From contig CACXMA010000011.1 of assembly GCA_902768665.1 (NCBI GenBank), positions 35,545-99,544 of the forward strand: 64,000 bases of DNA, written 5' to 3'. Shown one piece after another: positions 31,888 through 41,506 of the stretch; position 1 is the first letter of the stretch; every line of letters begins with the position of its first letter. The notes below the pieces were generated by a model, which was not told where the DNA came from, searched no databases, and saw only the letters and a program-made list of their open reading frames with translations. The position numbers and the translations under genes were made by a program. Source of the stretch: an uncultured Bacteroidia bacterium (GTDB lineage Bacteria; Bacteroidota; Bacteroidia; Bacteroidales; UBA932).

Positions 31888-33387
31888 ATGCGGCGCCTGC
31901 TCCCATATCTTCTGCCCCTGCTTCTGATGGCGGCCTGTTCCAAGGACACGCCCTCGGAGGTGGATCCCGTATCGCCCGTCCCGACGGCCATCGGTCTGAG
32001 TGACGACGCGTTCACGCTGCCGCAAAGCGGGGGAGAACTGAGCCTGACGGTCACGGCTCCGGCACGGCCGAAGCTGACGGACCTGCCGGATTGGGTACGG
32101 CTGACGGACGGAACATTCAAGGATTACCGCATCACGCTTAGCCTGAAGGTCGCAGCCAATGCGTCCGACGAGGCCCGGGAAGCGCTCGTCCTTGTAACGG
32201 CCGCCGGAGTGCCGTCCGTTTCCTTTTCCATCCGTCAGGAGGGGCCGGTCGTGCCCGAGCCCGGGAAGGACCCTTCCGGCTGGGAAAACGCCGCGGCAGC
32301 AGCCCGCAGCATGGGAACTGGCTGGAATCTCGGCAATACGCTGGAATCCCACAGCGGCGACGTCAACCACATGTGGATCGAGGCCTGGTCCGACCGGAGT
32401 CCTTCCGTCTATGAAAAGGCCTGGGGACAGCCCGTCACCACGCGCGCGCTTTTCCATATGTTCAAGGAAGCCGGCTTCCATGCCATCCGCATTCCGGTTA
32501 CCTGGTATCCCCACATGGGTACCATGACGCTCCGGGACACCGAACACTGGGATCTTCTCTCCGGCTGGGACGGCTACGCAATCGATCCCGTCTGGATGGC
32601 CCGTGTCAGGGAAGTCGTTGATTATGTCATCGATGAGGGGATGTACTGCATCCTGAACGTCCACCATGACACGGGAGACGCTTCCACGACCTGGCTCAAG
32701 GCTGACAGGCAGTACTACGAGACCTATAAGGAGCGGTACTGCGCCCTCTGGACACAGATTGCCACCGAGTTCCGCGACTACGACCACAAGCTGCTTTTCG
32801 AGTCCTTCAACGAGATGCTGGACGGGAAAAACACCTGGAATTATTCGACATCCGAGGCGCACGGCATCATCAATCAGTATAACGCCGATTTTGTCCGGAC
32901 AGTCCGGGCGACGGGCGGCAACAACGCCCACCGGAACCTGATTCTCAACACCTACGCCGCGAGCCCGCTGCCGCAGGTACTCCAGGATTTCGTGCTGCCG
33001 GAGGACTCTGCCGTGGATCATCTTCTCGCGGAGGTCCACAGCTATGCACCCTATCAGTTCGCCTTCGACGTCCAGTCGGGAGCAAAGACCGAATTCGACG
33101 ACTGGTGCGCTGCGGAAGTGCGGCGCCAGATCCAGTATATCTATGACGGCCTGATCAGCCGCGGCATTCCCTGTATAATCGGCGAATACGGCTGCACCTC
33201 AGCCCGTTCCGAGGCGGAAATCGCCAAGCAGTGCGCCTGTTATATCGAGGCGGCCGCCCGATACGGCATTCCCTGTTTCTGCTGGATGCTGCTCAGCGAC
33301 GGAGAAGACCGCGCCGTTCCGACCTGGACCATGCCAGCCCTCAAAGACGCCATCCTCAAAGCTTATCTGGAAAACCGAAAACCTTAA
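31888..33387 (+). CDS. Second BACON-GH5 endo-glucanase-like enzyme, lipoprotein
   Basis: A 499-residue lipoprotein (M-A-A-C, Cys about 17). The BACON domain (about 30-115) is closely related to that of the previous gene: both contain T-D-G-T-F-K-D-(Y/F) after the L-P-x-W strand. The GH5 domain starts G-T-G-W-N-L-G-N-T-L-E, with acid/base E309 in S-F-N-E and nucleophile E433 in G-E-Y-G. Subfamily 4 membership is likely. The catalytic part differs enough from its neighbour to suggest distinct specificity after an old duplication. It follows after nine bases and is followed by GH26 after three. Confidence 0.8.
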   Translation: MRRLLPYLLPLLLMAACSKDTPSEVDPVSPVPTAIGLSDDAFTLPQSGGELSLTVTAPARPKLTDLPDWVRLTDGTFKDYRITLSLKVAANASDEAREALVLVTAAGVPSVSFSIRQEGPVVPEPGKDPSGWENAAAAARSMGTGWNLGNTLESHSGDVNHMWIEAWSDRSPSVYEKAWGQPVTTRALFHMFKEAGFHAIRIPVTWYPHMGTMTLRDTEHWDLLSGWDGYAIDPVWMARVREVVDYVIDEGMYCILNVHHDTGDASTTWLKADRQYYETYKERYCALWTQIATEFRDYDHKLLFESFNEMLDGKNTWNYSTSEAHGIINQYNADFVRTVRATGGNNAHRNLILNTYAASPLPQVLQDFVLPEDSAVDHLLAEVHSYAPYQFAFDVQSGAKTEFDDWCAAEVRRQIQYIYDGLISRGIPCIIGEYGCTSARSEAEIAKQCACYIEAAARYGIPCFCWMLLSDGEDRAVPTWTMPALKDAILKAYLENRKP

Positions 33388-33390
33388 GCC

Positions 33391-34503
33391 ATGAAACACA
33401 GCATCCTGATTCTTTCGACGATTCTTTTCCTCACCGCCTGCGGCAATGCCAACAAGGGGCGCAGCGTTACGCCCCCTGCGGAAACGCCCCGCGACGAGCT
33501 CGTCCAGCGCCTTTTCTCCTTCGTGGAGAGCGGTCAGATCGCCTACGGCCACCAGGACGACCTTGTCTACGGTCACAGCTGGGTGGTGACGGACGTGGAG
33601 AACGATCCGCTCGGGCGCTCGGATGTCAAGGCTGTCAGCGGCGCCTATCCGATGGTCGTCGGCTTCGAAATCGGCGGCATCGAGCTGGGATGGGACAAGA
33701 GCATCGACAAGGTGCCTTTTGACCTGATGCGAAGGGCCGCACTGACCCATATCGAACGCGGCGGCATCGTCACCTTCTCCTGGCATCCGCACAATCCTTT
33801 CACCGGCGGCAACGCCTGGGACGTCTCCTCAAAGGAGGCTGTCGCATCGGTCCTCGACGGGGGAGAGAAGCACGAGGCTTTCCTCGACTGGCTTCGAAAT
33901 GCGGCGGATTTCTTCGAATCCCTCGGGGAAGTCGCCGTCATCTTCCGGCCCTGGCATGAGAACATCGGCAGCTGGTTCTGGTGGGGAGGGGATCTCTGCA
34001 CGGCGGAGCAGTACAAGGCGCTCTACCGTCTGACCTGGGAGTACTTCACCAAGGAGCGCGGCCTGACGAACATCCTGTGGTGCTACTCGCCGAACGGGCC
34101 GATCACGCCCCAGGATTACATGTCGCGCTATCCCGGCGACGACTGCATCGACCTGCTCGGAACCGACATCTATGAATACCCGGGAGACGCTTCCCTGGAA
34201 GATGCACGCGTCCGGTATGGCGAGCAGGTCAGGGAAATGCTGACCGTGCTGACCGCCATCGCGGAGGATCACAGCAAGCTCGTCTGCTTCAGCGAAACGG
34301 GCCTGGAAGGCATTCCGGACATGGAGTGGTGGACAAAGACGCTCCTTCCCGCCATCGAGGATTTCCCGATTACCTATGTACTGACCTGGCGCAACGCCCA
34401 CGACATGCCGGGCCATTTCTACGCCCCGTGGGATGGCTTTGCCGGCGCCGAGGATTTCCGCGCCTTCGCCGAGAATGAAAAAACGGTCTTTCTAAACCAA
34501 TAA
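33391..34503 (+). CDS. GH26 beta-mannanase without BACON domain, lipoprotein
   Basis: A 370-residue enzyme with a lipoprotein signal (F-L-T-A-C, Cys about 16) and only the catalytic barrel after a short linker. G-Q-I-A-Y-G-H-Q-D-D and S-W-H-P-H-N-P are GH26 features; the acid/base is E190 in R-P-W-H-E-N and the nucleophile E302 in S-E-T-G. The compact single-domain form resembles enzymes that release mannobiose in Bacteroidota mannan loci, placing it at the step that feeds the epimerase and GH130. The exact product pattern is inferred from context. It ends three bases before the GH130 gene. Confidence 0.85.
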   Translation: MKHSILILSTILFLTACGNANKGRSVTPPAETPRDELVQRLFSFVESGQIAYGHQDDLVYGHSWVVTDVENDPLGRSDVKAVSGAYPMVVGFEIGGIELGWDKSIDKVPFDLMRRAALTHIERGGIVTFSWHPHNPFTGGNAWDVSSKEAVASVLDGGEKHEAFLDWLRNAADFFESLGEVAVIFRPWHENIGSWFWWGGDLCTAEQYKALYRLTWEYFTKERGLTNILWCYSPNGPITPQDYMSRYPGDDCIDLLGTDIYEYPGDASLEDARVRYGEQVREMLTVLTAIAEDHSKLVCFSETGLEGIPDMEWWTKTLLPAIEDFPITYVLTWRNAHDMPGHFYAPWDGFAGAEDFRAFAENEKTVFLNQ

Positions 34504-34506
34504 GAG

Positions 34507-35658
34507 ATGACATTCGAAGAGAGAAAAGAGTGGCTGGTCGAAAACCATCGCCGGCTGCTGGAAAAAGAAAACCGCCCCATTGAGGGGAACGGTATTTACG
34601 AGCGTTATGAAAATCCGGTCCTGACGGCGGAGCATGCCCCGCTCAACTGGCGCTACGACTTCGACCCGCAGCGTAACCCCTTCCTGATGGAGCGCATCGG
34701 CGTGCACGCCGTACTGAATGCCGGCGCCATCAAATGGCAGGGCCGCTATGTGCTGGTCGCGCGCGTCGAGGGGAACGACCGCAAGAGCTTTTTCGCCGTA
34801 GCGGAAAGCCCGAACGGCGTTGACAACTTCCGTTTCTGGGACCGCCCGATTACCCTGCCCGAATACGGAGAGCCCGCGACGAACGTCTATGACATGCGCC
34901 TGACCGCCCACGAGGACGGCTGGATCTACGGCATCTTCTGCGTGGAGCGCAAGGACCACAGCGCGGAAGGGGACCTCTCCGCCGCGACGGCCACCGCCGG
35001 CATCGCCCGTACGAAAGACCTTGTCAACTGGGAACGTCTTCCGGATCTCGAAACCAGGAGCCAGCAGCGCAATGTCGTCCTCCATCCGGAGTTCGTTGGC
35101 GGGAAATATGCCCTCTACACGCGTCCGCAGGACGGATTTATTGACACGGGCAGCGGCGGCGGCATCGGCTGGGCGCTCGTGGACAGCATGGAGCACGCGG
35201 TCGTCAAGGAGGAAAAGATCATCAACCGCCGCTTCTACCATACCATCAAGGAAGTGAAGAACGGGGAGGGCCCGCACCCGATCAAGACTCCGAAGGGCTG
35301 GCTGCACCTCGCCCACGGCGTCCGCGGCTGCGCGAGCGGCCTGCGCTATGTCCTGTATATGTATATGACCGCGCTCGACGATCCGACCCGCGTCATTGCC
35401 GAACCCGGCGGCTTCTTCATGGCCCCGGAAGGCTGGGAATATGTCGGCGACGTGATGAACGTCGTGTTCGCCAACGGCTGGATCGCCGACGGGGACGGAC
35501 GGGTATTCATCTATTACGCCTCCTCCGACACGCGGCTGCACGTCGCTACCTCCACCGTCGACAGACTTGTCGACTACTGCATGAACACGCCGGCTGACGG
35601 TCTTCGCACCGGCCTTTCCGTAGAAACCATCAACCATCTGATCGACAAGAACCTATGA
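34507..35658 (+). CDS. GH130 beta-mannosyl-glucose phosphorylase
   Basis: A 383-residue cytoplasmic enzyme (no signal peptide) that matches GH130 subfamily 1 throughout: [44 protein letters not shown] and [10 protein letters not shown]. Subfamily 1 members phosphorolyse 4-O-beta-mannosyl-glucose to mannose 1-phosphate and glucose. In mannan pathways the substrate comes from mannobiose by 2-epimerisation, and the AGE-family epimerase at the end of this operon supplies that step. No sugar symporter is encoded nearby, so inner-membrane uptake must lie elsewhere. Confidence 0.9.
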   Translation: MTFEERKEWLVENHRRLLEKENRPIEGNGIYERYENPVLTAEHAPLNWRYDFDPQRNPFLMERIGVHAVLNAGAIKWQGRYVLVARVEGNDRKSFFAVAESPNGVDNFRFWDRPITLPEYGEPATNVYDMRLTAHEDGWIYGIFCVERKDHSAEGDLSAATATAGIARTKDLVNWERLPDLETRSQQRNVVLHPEFVGGKYALYTRPQDGFIDTGSGGGIGWALVDSMEHAVVKEEKIINRRFYHTIKEVKNGEGPHPIKTPKGWLHLAHGVRGCASGLRYVLYMYMTALDDPTRVIAEPGGFFMAPEGWEYVGDVMNVVFANGWIADGDGRVFIYYASSDTRLHVATSTVDRLVDYCMNTPADGLRTGLSVETINHLIDKNL

Positions 35659-37163
35659 GATTCCTCGATAAGCTCGGAATGACAAACAGCAAGTTCGGGA
35701 TGACGCTGCTGGCGCTGATGCTGAGCGGCGCTTCCCTGATGGCACAGCCGCTGCGGCTGGCTCATCTTTTCTCCGACCATGCCGTGCTGCAGCGCGACAG
35801 CGACGTGGCGGTCTGGGGCTGGGGGAAGCCCGGCGCCAGGGTTTCCGTCCGCGGAAGCTGGGCGCTGAAAGGCGTACAGACGACCGTCGGAAACGACGGC
35901 AGCTGGCGCGTAAGCCTCTCCACCCGTCCCGGCACCGTCTCGCAGATTATCGGCGAGAACGGAACCGGCCCCTATGACCTGCATGTCAGCAGCGCCGGCG
36001 AGAGCCTCGTCGTCAAGGATGTACGCCTCGGAGAGGTGTGGATCTGCAGCGGCCAGTCCAATATGGAAATGCCCATCCGCGGATTCGGTTTCCAGGGCGT
36101 GGACGGAGCGATGGACGCCATCCTTTCCGCCGGGGAGACGGCTTCCGACGTGCGTCTTTTCGATATCAAGACAGAGAAGAAGACATCTCCCGTCGAGGAT
36201 GTCGATGCCGTCTGGGAACTGACCACGCCGGGGGTCGCCGCCAAGGCCTCGGCTGTCGGCTATTATTTCGCCAAACGCCTCAGCAAGAGCCTCGGCTGCC
36301 CGGTCGGCATCATCGTCAACGCCTGGGGCGGCAGCCGGATCGAGCCGTGGATGACCCGCGAGATGATCGACGGTGCCGGCCTGACGCAGAAGGAGCTCGA
36401 CGACCTCTATGCCGTCGAGGAGCAGCCGGACCGCTGGCCGGAGACGCCCGAGCTGATCTGGAACGGCCGCGTGGCCCCGATCGTGGGCTATGGGGCAAGG
36501 GGTATTCTCTGGTACCAGGGCTGCTCCAATATGGGCCAGCCCACGTGCTACGACAAGCTCCAAAGCGCGATGGTCCTGGCCTGGCGGAAAGCCTGGGGGA
36601 TGGAACTCCCGTTCATCTATACGCTGCTCGCGCCCTATGAGCACGGCGATCCCGACGGCCGCTGGCGTCCCTTCTTCGTCGAGGACCAGATGAAGACGGC
36701 GGATGCGATTCCGCTGGCCTGGTATGTCTCGACCGAGACCCTCGGCAACAAAGTGACCGTCCATCCGTCGCAGAAACGGGAGGTGGCCGACCAGATGTGT
36801 CTGCGCGCCCTCCAGAATATCTACGGCGTCGCCCTCGGCATCGACATCGACAGCCCGCGCCTCGAGAGTGTAGAATTCCAGGAGGACGGCAGCGCGAAAC
36901 TCCGGCTGACCCATGTCTGGTCCGACCTCGGAAGCATCTCTTCCCGAGTCATTGTCGGTTTCGAGCTGGCCGGTGAGGACCGGGTCTTCCACCTCGCCGA
37001 GGCGGAGGTCGACTGGGACGGGAATACGCTTATCGTCAGATGTGCCGACGTGCCGCATCCCGTGGCCGTTCGCTACGCGTGGCGCAACTGGATGGGCGCG
37101 AACCTCCAGAAAACGAGCGGCATCCCTGTGCCGCCTTTCCGCTCGGACGACTGGGCATATTAG
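35655..37163 (+). CDS. Sialate-O-acetylesterase-like SGNH esterase (acetyl-hemicellulose esterase)
   Basis: A protein of up to 502 residues. G-Q-S-N-M-E-M-P near residue 135 is the SGNH block I with the catalytic serine; W-Y-Q-G-C-S-N and V-N-A-W-G-G-S also fit the sialate O-acetylesterase family. In a mannan and xyloglucan locus it probably removes acetyl groups from mannose or galactose residues. The hydrophobic signal is [14 protein letters not shown]; possible starts are 35655, 35679 and 35700. The first two lie in a dispersed repeat that forms the N-terminal [10 protein letters not shown]. The gene overlaps the GH130 stop codon (ATGA). Confidence 0.8.
   Translation: MRFLDKLGMTNSKFGMTLLALMLSGASLMAQPLRLAHLFSDHAVLQRDSDVAVWGWGKPGARVSVRGSWALKGVQTTVGNDGSWRVSLSTRPGTVSQIIGENGTGPYDLHVSSAGESLVVKDVRLGEVWICSGQSNMEMPIRGFGFQGVDGAMDAILSAGETASDVRLFDIKTEKKTSPVEDVDAVWELTTPGVAAKASAVGYYFAKRLSKSLGCPVGIIVNAWGGSRIEPWMTREMIDGAGLTQKELDDLYAVEEQPDRWPETPELIWNGRVAPIVGYGARGILWYQGCSNMGQPTCYDKLQSAMVLAWRKAWGMELPFIYTLLAPYEHGDPDGRWRPFFVEDQMKTADAIPLAWYVSTETLGNKVTVHPSQKREVADQMCLRALQNIYGVALGIDIDSPRLESVEFQEDGSAKLRLTHVWSDLGSISSRVIVGFELAGEDRVFHLAEAEVDWDGNTLIVRCADVPHPVAVRYAWRNWMGANLQKTSGIPVPPFRSDDWAY
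35658..35683 (-). repeat. Dispersed palindromic element at the start of the acetylesterase gene
   Basis: On the minus strand it reads GTCATTCCGAGC, four variable bases, then CGAGGAATCT. It closely matches the copy at 58291-58317. It begins in the last base of the GH130 stop codon and supplies the first codons of the acetylesterase. Confidence 0.75.
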
Positions 37164-37188
37164 ATTCACGGACGAGCCGTGGAATGAC
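37162..37188 (-). repeat. Dispersed palindromic element between the acetylesterase and GH43 genes
   Basis: On the minus strand it reads GTCATTCCACGG, CTCGT, then CCGTGAATCT, with the same outer ends as the other elements but a different inner palindrome. It begins within the TAG stop of the acetylesterase and ends six bases before the GH43 start. Confidence 0.7.
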
Positions 37189-37194
37189 GAAAGC

Positions 37195-38727
37195 ATGAAG
37201 ACAGTTACTACATTGACGGCCCTGCTTCTGGCAGGATGGATGGCCATCGCGCAGGGATACCGGACGCAGCTGCACAACCCGATCATCCCGGGTTTCAACC
37301 CGGACCCTTCCTGTGTGGCGGTCGGGGAGGATTATTACATCGTCAACTCCAGCTTCCACTATTTCCCGGGCGTGCCGGTTTACCATAGCCGCGACCTCCA
37401 GAACTGGGAGCAGATCGGAAATGTCCTGGACCGTCCCTCCCAGCTGCCGCTTCAGGGGGCGAACGCCTCGCTGGGCATCTATGCGCCGACGATCCGCTAC
37501 AACGACGGGACCTTCTACATGATCACGACCAACGTCAGCGGCGGCGGCAATTTCATGGTCACGGCGAGTTCTCCGGCCGGTCCCTGGAGCGAACCCGTCT
37601 GGCTCGAACAGCAGGGGATTGACCCTTCCCTGTACTTCGAGGACGGCAAATGCTATATGGTCTCGAACCCCGATGCGACCATCACCCTTTGCGAGATCGA
37701 TCCCGCCACAGGAAAGACGCTGAGCCCCGGAAAGGCCCTTTGGAAGGGCACCGGCGGCCGTTTCCCGGAAAGCCCCCATATCTACCGGCATGACGGCTGG
37801 TACTACCTGCTGCTCTCCGAGGGAGGCACTGAACTGGCCCACCGCATCACCGTCGCCCGCAGCCGGAACATCTACGGCCCCTATGAATCCAATCCCGCCA
37901 ATCCGATCTTCACGCATTGCTCGCTGGCCGGTCAGGACAGCAACATCCAGGGAACGGGCCACGGAGACCTTTTCCAGGCCGCCGACGGCAGCTGGTGGAT
38001 CGTCATGCTGGCCTATCGCCGCTACGGCGGGGATTTCCACCACCTCGGCAGGGAGACCTTCCTTGCGCCGGTGAGTTGGGCAGGCGGCTGGCCCGTCATC
38101 AACGACGGAAAGCCGCTCGCCGAGTGCATGGACGTGACGCTGCCGGCTCCCGCTGCAACGCCGGTTCCGCAGCGGCTCCATTACCGTTTCGACGGACAGC
38201 CAGGACCGGAGTGGATGCATATCCACCACCCTGTAGACAGGAATTATCAATTCGGAAAGGACGGCATCCTGACCCTGACCGGTACGGGAAAAGGCTTCTT
38301 CTGGGACAGCCAGAGCCCGACGGCGCTGCTTCGCCGCCAGCAGAGCGCAACCTGCTCCTTTGGTTCAAAAGTGACGCTCCGGGGCGATGCAGAGGCCGGT
38401 ATCGTGATCTACCAGACCCATATCGGCTTTGCGGAATTCTTCCTTCGCAAGGCCCGCAAGGGGTACGAAGCGGTCGTCCGCTTCCAGGTGCGCAGCATCA
38501 GCCATGAAGAGGCTGTCGTGCCCGTTTCCGGGCCTTCTGCGGCCCTTTCCATCCGCGGATGCGGAGACCATTATGTATTTATCCTGAACGGAAAGGAAGT
38601 CGCGTCCATGGACAGCGCCCTGCTGAGCACGGAGGTCGTCGGCGGCTTTACCGGCGTCACCGTGGGCCCGTTCTGCATCAAGGGGAAAGCCGAATTTGAC
38701 GAATTTGACTATGAGCAAGAGAATTAG
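37195..38727 (+). CDS. GH43 glycosidase (beta-xylosidase or alpha-arabinofuranosidase type), secreted
   Basis: A 510-residue enzyme with a signal peptide (T-A-L-L-L-A-G-W-M-A-I-A-Q). The five-bladed propeller starts with N-P-I-I-P-G-F-N-P-D-P-S-C (catalytic-base D), continues with G-I-Y-A-P-T-I-R and has E in R-F-P-E-S-P-H-I-Y as candidate general acid. The last 190 residues are a beta-sandwich typical of larger GH43 enzymes. Activity is beta-xylosidase or alpha-arabinofuranosidase; GH43s are also present in known xyloglucan loci. The ATG at 37195 matches the signal peptide; a longer frame upstream overlaps the esterase. It overlaps the GH31 gene by 17 bases. Confidence 0.85.
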   Translation: MKTVTTLTALLLAGWMAIAQGYRTQLHNPIIPGFNPDPSCVAVGEDYYIVNSSFHYFPGVPVYHSRDLQNWEQIGNVLDRPSQLPLQGANASLGIYAPTIRYNDGTFYMITTNVSGGGNFMVTASSPAGPWSEPVWLEQQGIDPSLYFEDGKCYMVSNPDATITLCEIDPATGKTLSPGKALWKGTGGRFPESPHIYRHDGWYYLLLSEGGTELAHRITVARSRNIYGPYESNPANPIFTHCSLAGQDSNIQGTGHGDLFQAADGSWWIVMLAYRRYGGDFHHLGRETFLAPVSWAGGWPVINDGKPLAECMDVTLPAPAATPVPQRLHYRFDGQPGPEWMHIHHPVDRNYQFGKDGILTLTGTGKGFFWDSQSPTALLRRQQSATCSFGSKVTLRGDAEAGIVIYQTHIGFAEFFLRKARKGYEAVVRFQVRSISHEEAVVPVSGPSAALSIRGCGDHYVFILNGKEVASMDSALLSTEVVGGFTGVTVGPFCIKGKAEFDEFDYEQEN

Positions 38728-41491
38728 TATCCTTCTCGTCGCGGTGATGGCCATCGCCTGCGGCAAAAAAGAAGCGCCGGTGAGCGGCGAAATCGTTACC
38801 TGCGACAACGGGCAGAGCATCCGGGTCCAGGTCCTGTCGCCGGAGCTGATCCGCATCAGCGCGGTCGAAGGCAACGGATTCATTGACCGCGAAAGCCTTG
38901 TGGTACTGCCGCAGGAGCCGTTTTCGGACTATTCGGTCGAAAGGACCGACAGCAGCCTGATCGTGGCGACTTCCGCCGCCAGGGTCCGGATCGACACCCG
39001 CAATGCCGTCATCGATTTCTTCCATGCCGACGGCACGCCCTGGCTCTCAGGCGGGAAGGCGGAGCTGACGCCGACAGTCTTCGACGGAAAGGATGCCTAC
39101 CGGACCATCGTGCGCTTCGACCCGGCCTACGACGAGACTTTCTATGGTCTCGGACAGCACCAGACGGGCGAATTCAACCACCGCGGCACCAACGAGGAGC
39201 TCTACCAGTACAACACCAAGATCAGCAATCCGACGGTCCTGTCTTCCGCCGGCTACGGCCTCTATTTCGACGCCTATTCCTACAGCCGCTGGGGCAATCC
39301 CGATGGATTCCGGCAACTCGGCGAAATCTTCCGGCTTTACGACAAGGAGGGCCGGGAAGGCGCGCTGACAGGCACATACACGGCAGCGGACGGCCAGGTG
39401 CTCGTCCGCCGCGAGGACAGCCTTTACTTCGAGAACGAACGGGCCATCCGGAACCTTCCCGCCATCCCGCTGAGCGGAGCGAAAGTCGTGTATGAAGGCT
39501 CTCTTGAACCCCGCGAGAGCGGCGAGCACTACTTCACGCAGTATTATGCCGGTTTCCAGCGCACCCTCATCGACGGCGAGGAGGTCATGTCCGAGCGCTG
39601 GCGCCCGGCGTGGAATCCGAACAGCTACCGCTATTCGATGAGCCTGTTCGAGGGCGTCCGTTATCCGGTCCGCATCGAGTGGGATCCCGACGGTGACGTT
39701 TCCTACATGGGTCTTCGCTGCGCTCCGGTGCAGGACGAGGAGACCCAGGCGCAGCTGTGTTTCAGCTCCGAGTTCGAGCCGATGCTCGATTTCTATTTCA
39801 TCGCCGGCGGCAGTTATGACGGCAGTATCCGCGGCTACCGGCAGCTGACCGGCGCCGCGCCGCTGATCCCGAAATGGGCCCTGGGTTTCTGGCAGAGCCG
39901 CGAGCGTTATTCCACGCAGGAGGAGCTCGTCAGCACGCTGGCTGAGCTGCGCCGCCGCCACATTCCGGTGGACAATATCGTCCAGGACTGGCAGTACTGG
40001 GAGCCGGACCAGTGGGGGAGCCATGCCTTCGATGCATCGCGCTATCCTGACCCGGAAAAGATGCTGGACGATGTCCACGCGATGCACGGCCGCTTCATGA
40101 TCAGTGTCTGGCCGAAGTTCTACACCAATACCGAGCACTACCGCGAGCTGAAGGAAGCCGGCTATGCCTATACCCACGCCGAGGATTCCTGCCTCGTAGA
40201 CTGGCTGGGCCATCCGGAGAGTTTCTACGACGCCTATGCCGAGGGCGGCCGGAAGATGTTCTGGCGGCAGATGGACGAAAGCCTCTACTCGAAATACGGC
40301 CGCAAGATCGACGCCTGGTGGATGGACGCCAGCGAGCCGAACCTTCGCGACTGCCTGCCGCTGGACTACCAGAAATGGCTGACCACGCCGACGGCGCTTG
40401 GCTCCTCGACGGAATACCTCAATGCATACGCCCTCGTCAACGCCAAGGCCATCTATGAAGGCCAGCGCTCCGTCGATCCGGACAAGCGCGTCTTCCTGCT
40501 GACCCGCAACGGGTTTGCCGGCCTGCAGCGCTATTCGACGGCTTCCTGGAGCGGCGACATCGGCACGTCCTGGACGGACATGCGGATGCAGATCGTGGCC
40601 GGTCTCGGCTACAGCATGAGCGGTCTGCCGTGGTGGGGCATGGATATCGGCGGCTTCTCGGTGATGAGCAAATTCTACGATGCGGAAAACAAGGCCGAAT
40701 GGCAGGAACTGCAGACGCGCTGGCACCAGTTCGGCGCCTTCGTGCCGCTGTTCCGCGCCCATGGCCAGTGGCCGCAGCGGGAACTCTGGAACATCGCCGA
40801 CGAAGGGACGCCCGCCTATGAGAGCATCCTCTACTATATGCGCCTTCGCTATCGGCTGATGCCGTATATCTACAGTGTGGCGGCGGATGTCGCGTTCGGC
40901 GGCGGAACCATGATGCGGGGGCTTCCGATGGACTTCCCGGACGATTTCGTCTGCAACTTCGTCTCCGACCAGTGGATGTTCGGTCCCGCCCTGATGCCTT
41001 GCCCCGTGACGGAGTACAAGGCCCGCAGCCGCGACGTTTATTTCCCGGGCGACGGCATCTGGTATGATTTCTATACGGGGAAGGCCGTTCCCGCCGGCTC
41101 CGACGAGGCGGAAGGATTCCTGACCGTTTCCGCCCCTTTCGAGCGCATTCCGCTCTATGTCCGCGGCGGCAGCATCATCCCGGTTGGGCCCGCCCAGGAA
41201 TGGACCGACGAGAAACCCGCCGACGACCTGCTGATTCTGGTCTATGCCGGCTCCGACGCCGATTTCACGCTCTACGAGGACGACGGCGTCAGCTACGGAC
41301 ACGAACGGGGAGAATGCTCCCGCATCCGTTTCCACTGGGACCAGGATGCCTATAAACTGCACGTCAGCGAGCCGGAAGGCAGCTATCCGGGCATGCCGGA
41401 GCACCGCCGCTTCCGCGTCCGCATCATTGACCCCGACCATCCCTTCGCATTCGATCCCGACTGCGAGGGTGACTATGTGATCGATTATTAA
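38711..41491 (+). CDS. GH31 alpha-xylosidase-like enzyme with PA14 insert, lipoprotein
   Basis: A 926-residue lipoprotein (A-I-A-C-G-K-K, Cys about 17). The N-terminal sandwich carries Y-G-L-G-Q-H-Q-T-G; a PA14-like insertion (about residues 230-370, with H-Y-F-T-Q-Y-Y-A-G-F and G-V-R-Y-P-V-R-I-E-W) precedes the barrel. The nucleophile is D539 in W-M-D-A-S-E-P and the acid/base lies near S-G-D-I-G-T-S-W. The PA14 layout resembles the alpha-xylosidase of the B. ovatus xyloglucan locus, which removes xylose from the non-reducing end of xyloglucan oligosaccharides. It supports xyloglucan as a target. Confidence 0.85.
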   Translation: MSKRISILLVAVMAIACGKKEAPVSGEIVTCDNGQSIRVQVLSPELIRISAVEGNGFIDRESLVVLPQEPFSDYSVERTDSSLIVATSAARVRIDTRNAVIDFFHADGTPWLSGGKAELTPTVFDGKDAYRTIVRFDPAYDETFYGLGQHQTGEFNHRGTNEELYQYNTKISNPTVLSSAGYGLYFDAYSYSRWGNPDGFRQLGEIFRLYDKEGREGALTGTYTAADGQVLVRREDSLYFENERAIRNLPAIPLSGAKVVYEGSLEPRESGEHYFTQYYAGFQRTLIDGEEVMSERWRPAWNPNSYRYSMSLFEGVRYPVRIEWDPDGDVSYMGLRCAPVQDEETQAQLCFSSEFEPMLDFYFIAGGSYDGSIRGYRQLTGAAPLIPKWALGFWQSRERYSTQEELVSTLAELRRRHIPVDNIVQDWQYWEPDQWGSHAFDASRYPDPEKMLDDVHAMHGRFMISVWPKFYTNTEHYRELKEAGYAYTHAEDSCLVDWLGHPESFYDAYAEGGRKMFWRQMDESLYSKYGRKIDAWWMDASEPNLRDCLPLDYQKWLTTPTALGSSTEYLNAYALVNAKAIYEGQRSVDPDKRVFLLTRNGFAGLQRYSTASWSGDIGTSWTDMRMQIVAGLGYSMSGLPWWGMDIGGFSVMSKFYDAENKAEWQELQTRWHQFGAFVPLFRAHGQWPQRELWNIADEGTPAYESILYYMRLRYRLMPYIYSVAADVAFGGGTMMRGLPMDFPDDFVCNFVSDQWMFGPALMPCPVTEYKARSRDVYFPGDGIWYDFYTGKAVPAGSDEAEGFLTVSAPFERIPLYVRGGSIIPVGPAQEWTDEKPADDLLILVYAGSDADFTLYEDDGVSYGHERGECSRIRFHWDQDAYKLHVSEPEGSYPGMPEHRRFRVRIIDPDHPFAFDPDCEGDYVIDY

Positions 41492-41506
41492 TCAATACTT
41501 CTTTAT

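Noticed and set aside
30268-33039. 923-codon minus-strand frame
   Set aside because: Antisense to two BACON-GH5 genes whose catalytic residues are clear.
36913-37194. Upstream extension of the GH43 frame
   Set aside because: It overlaps the acetylesterase C-terminus and the repeat; the signal peptide begins at 37195.
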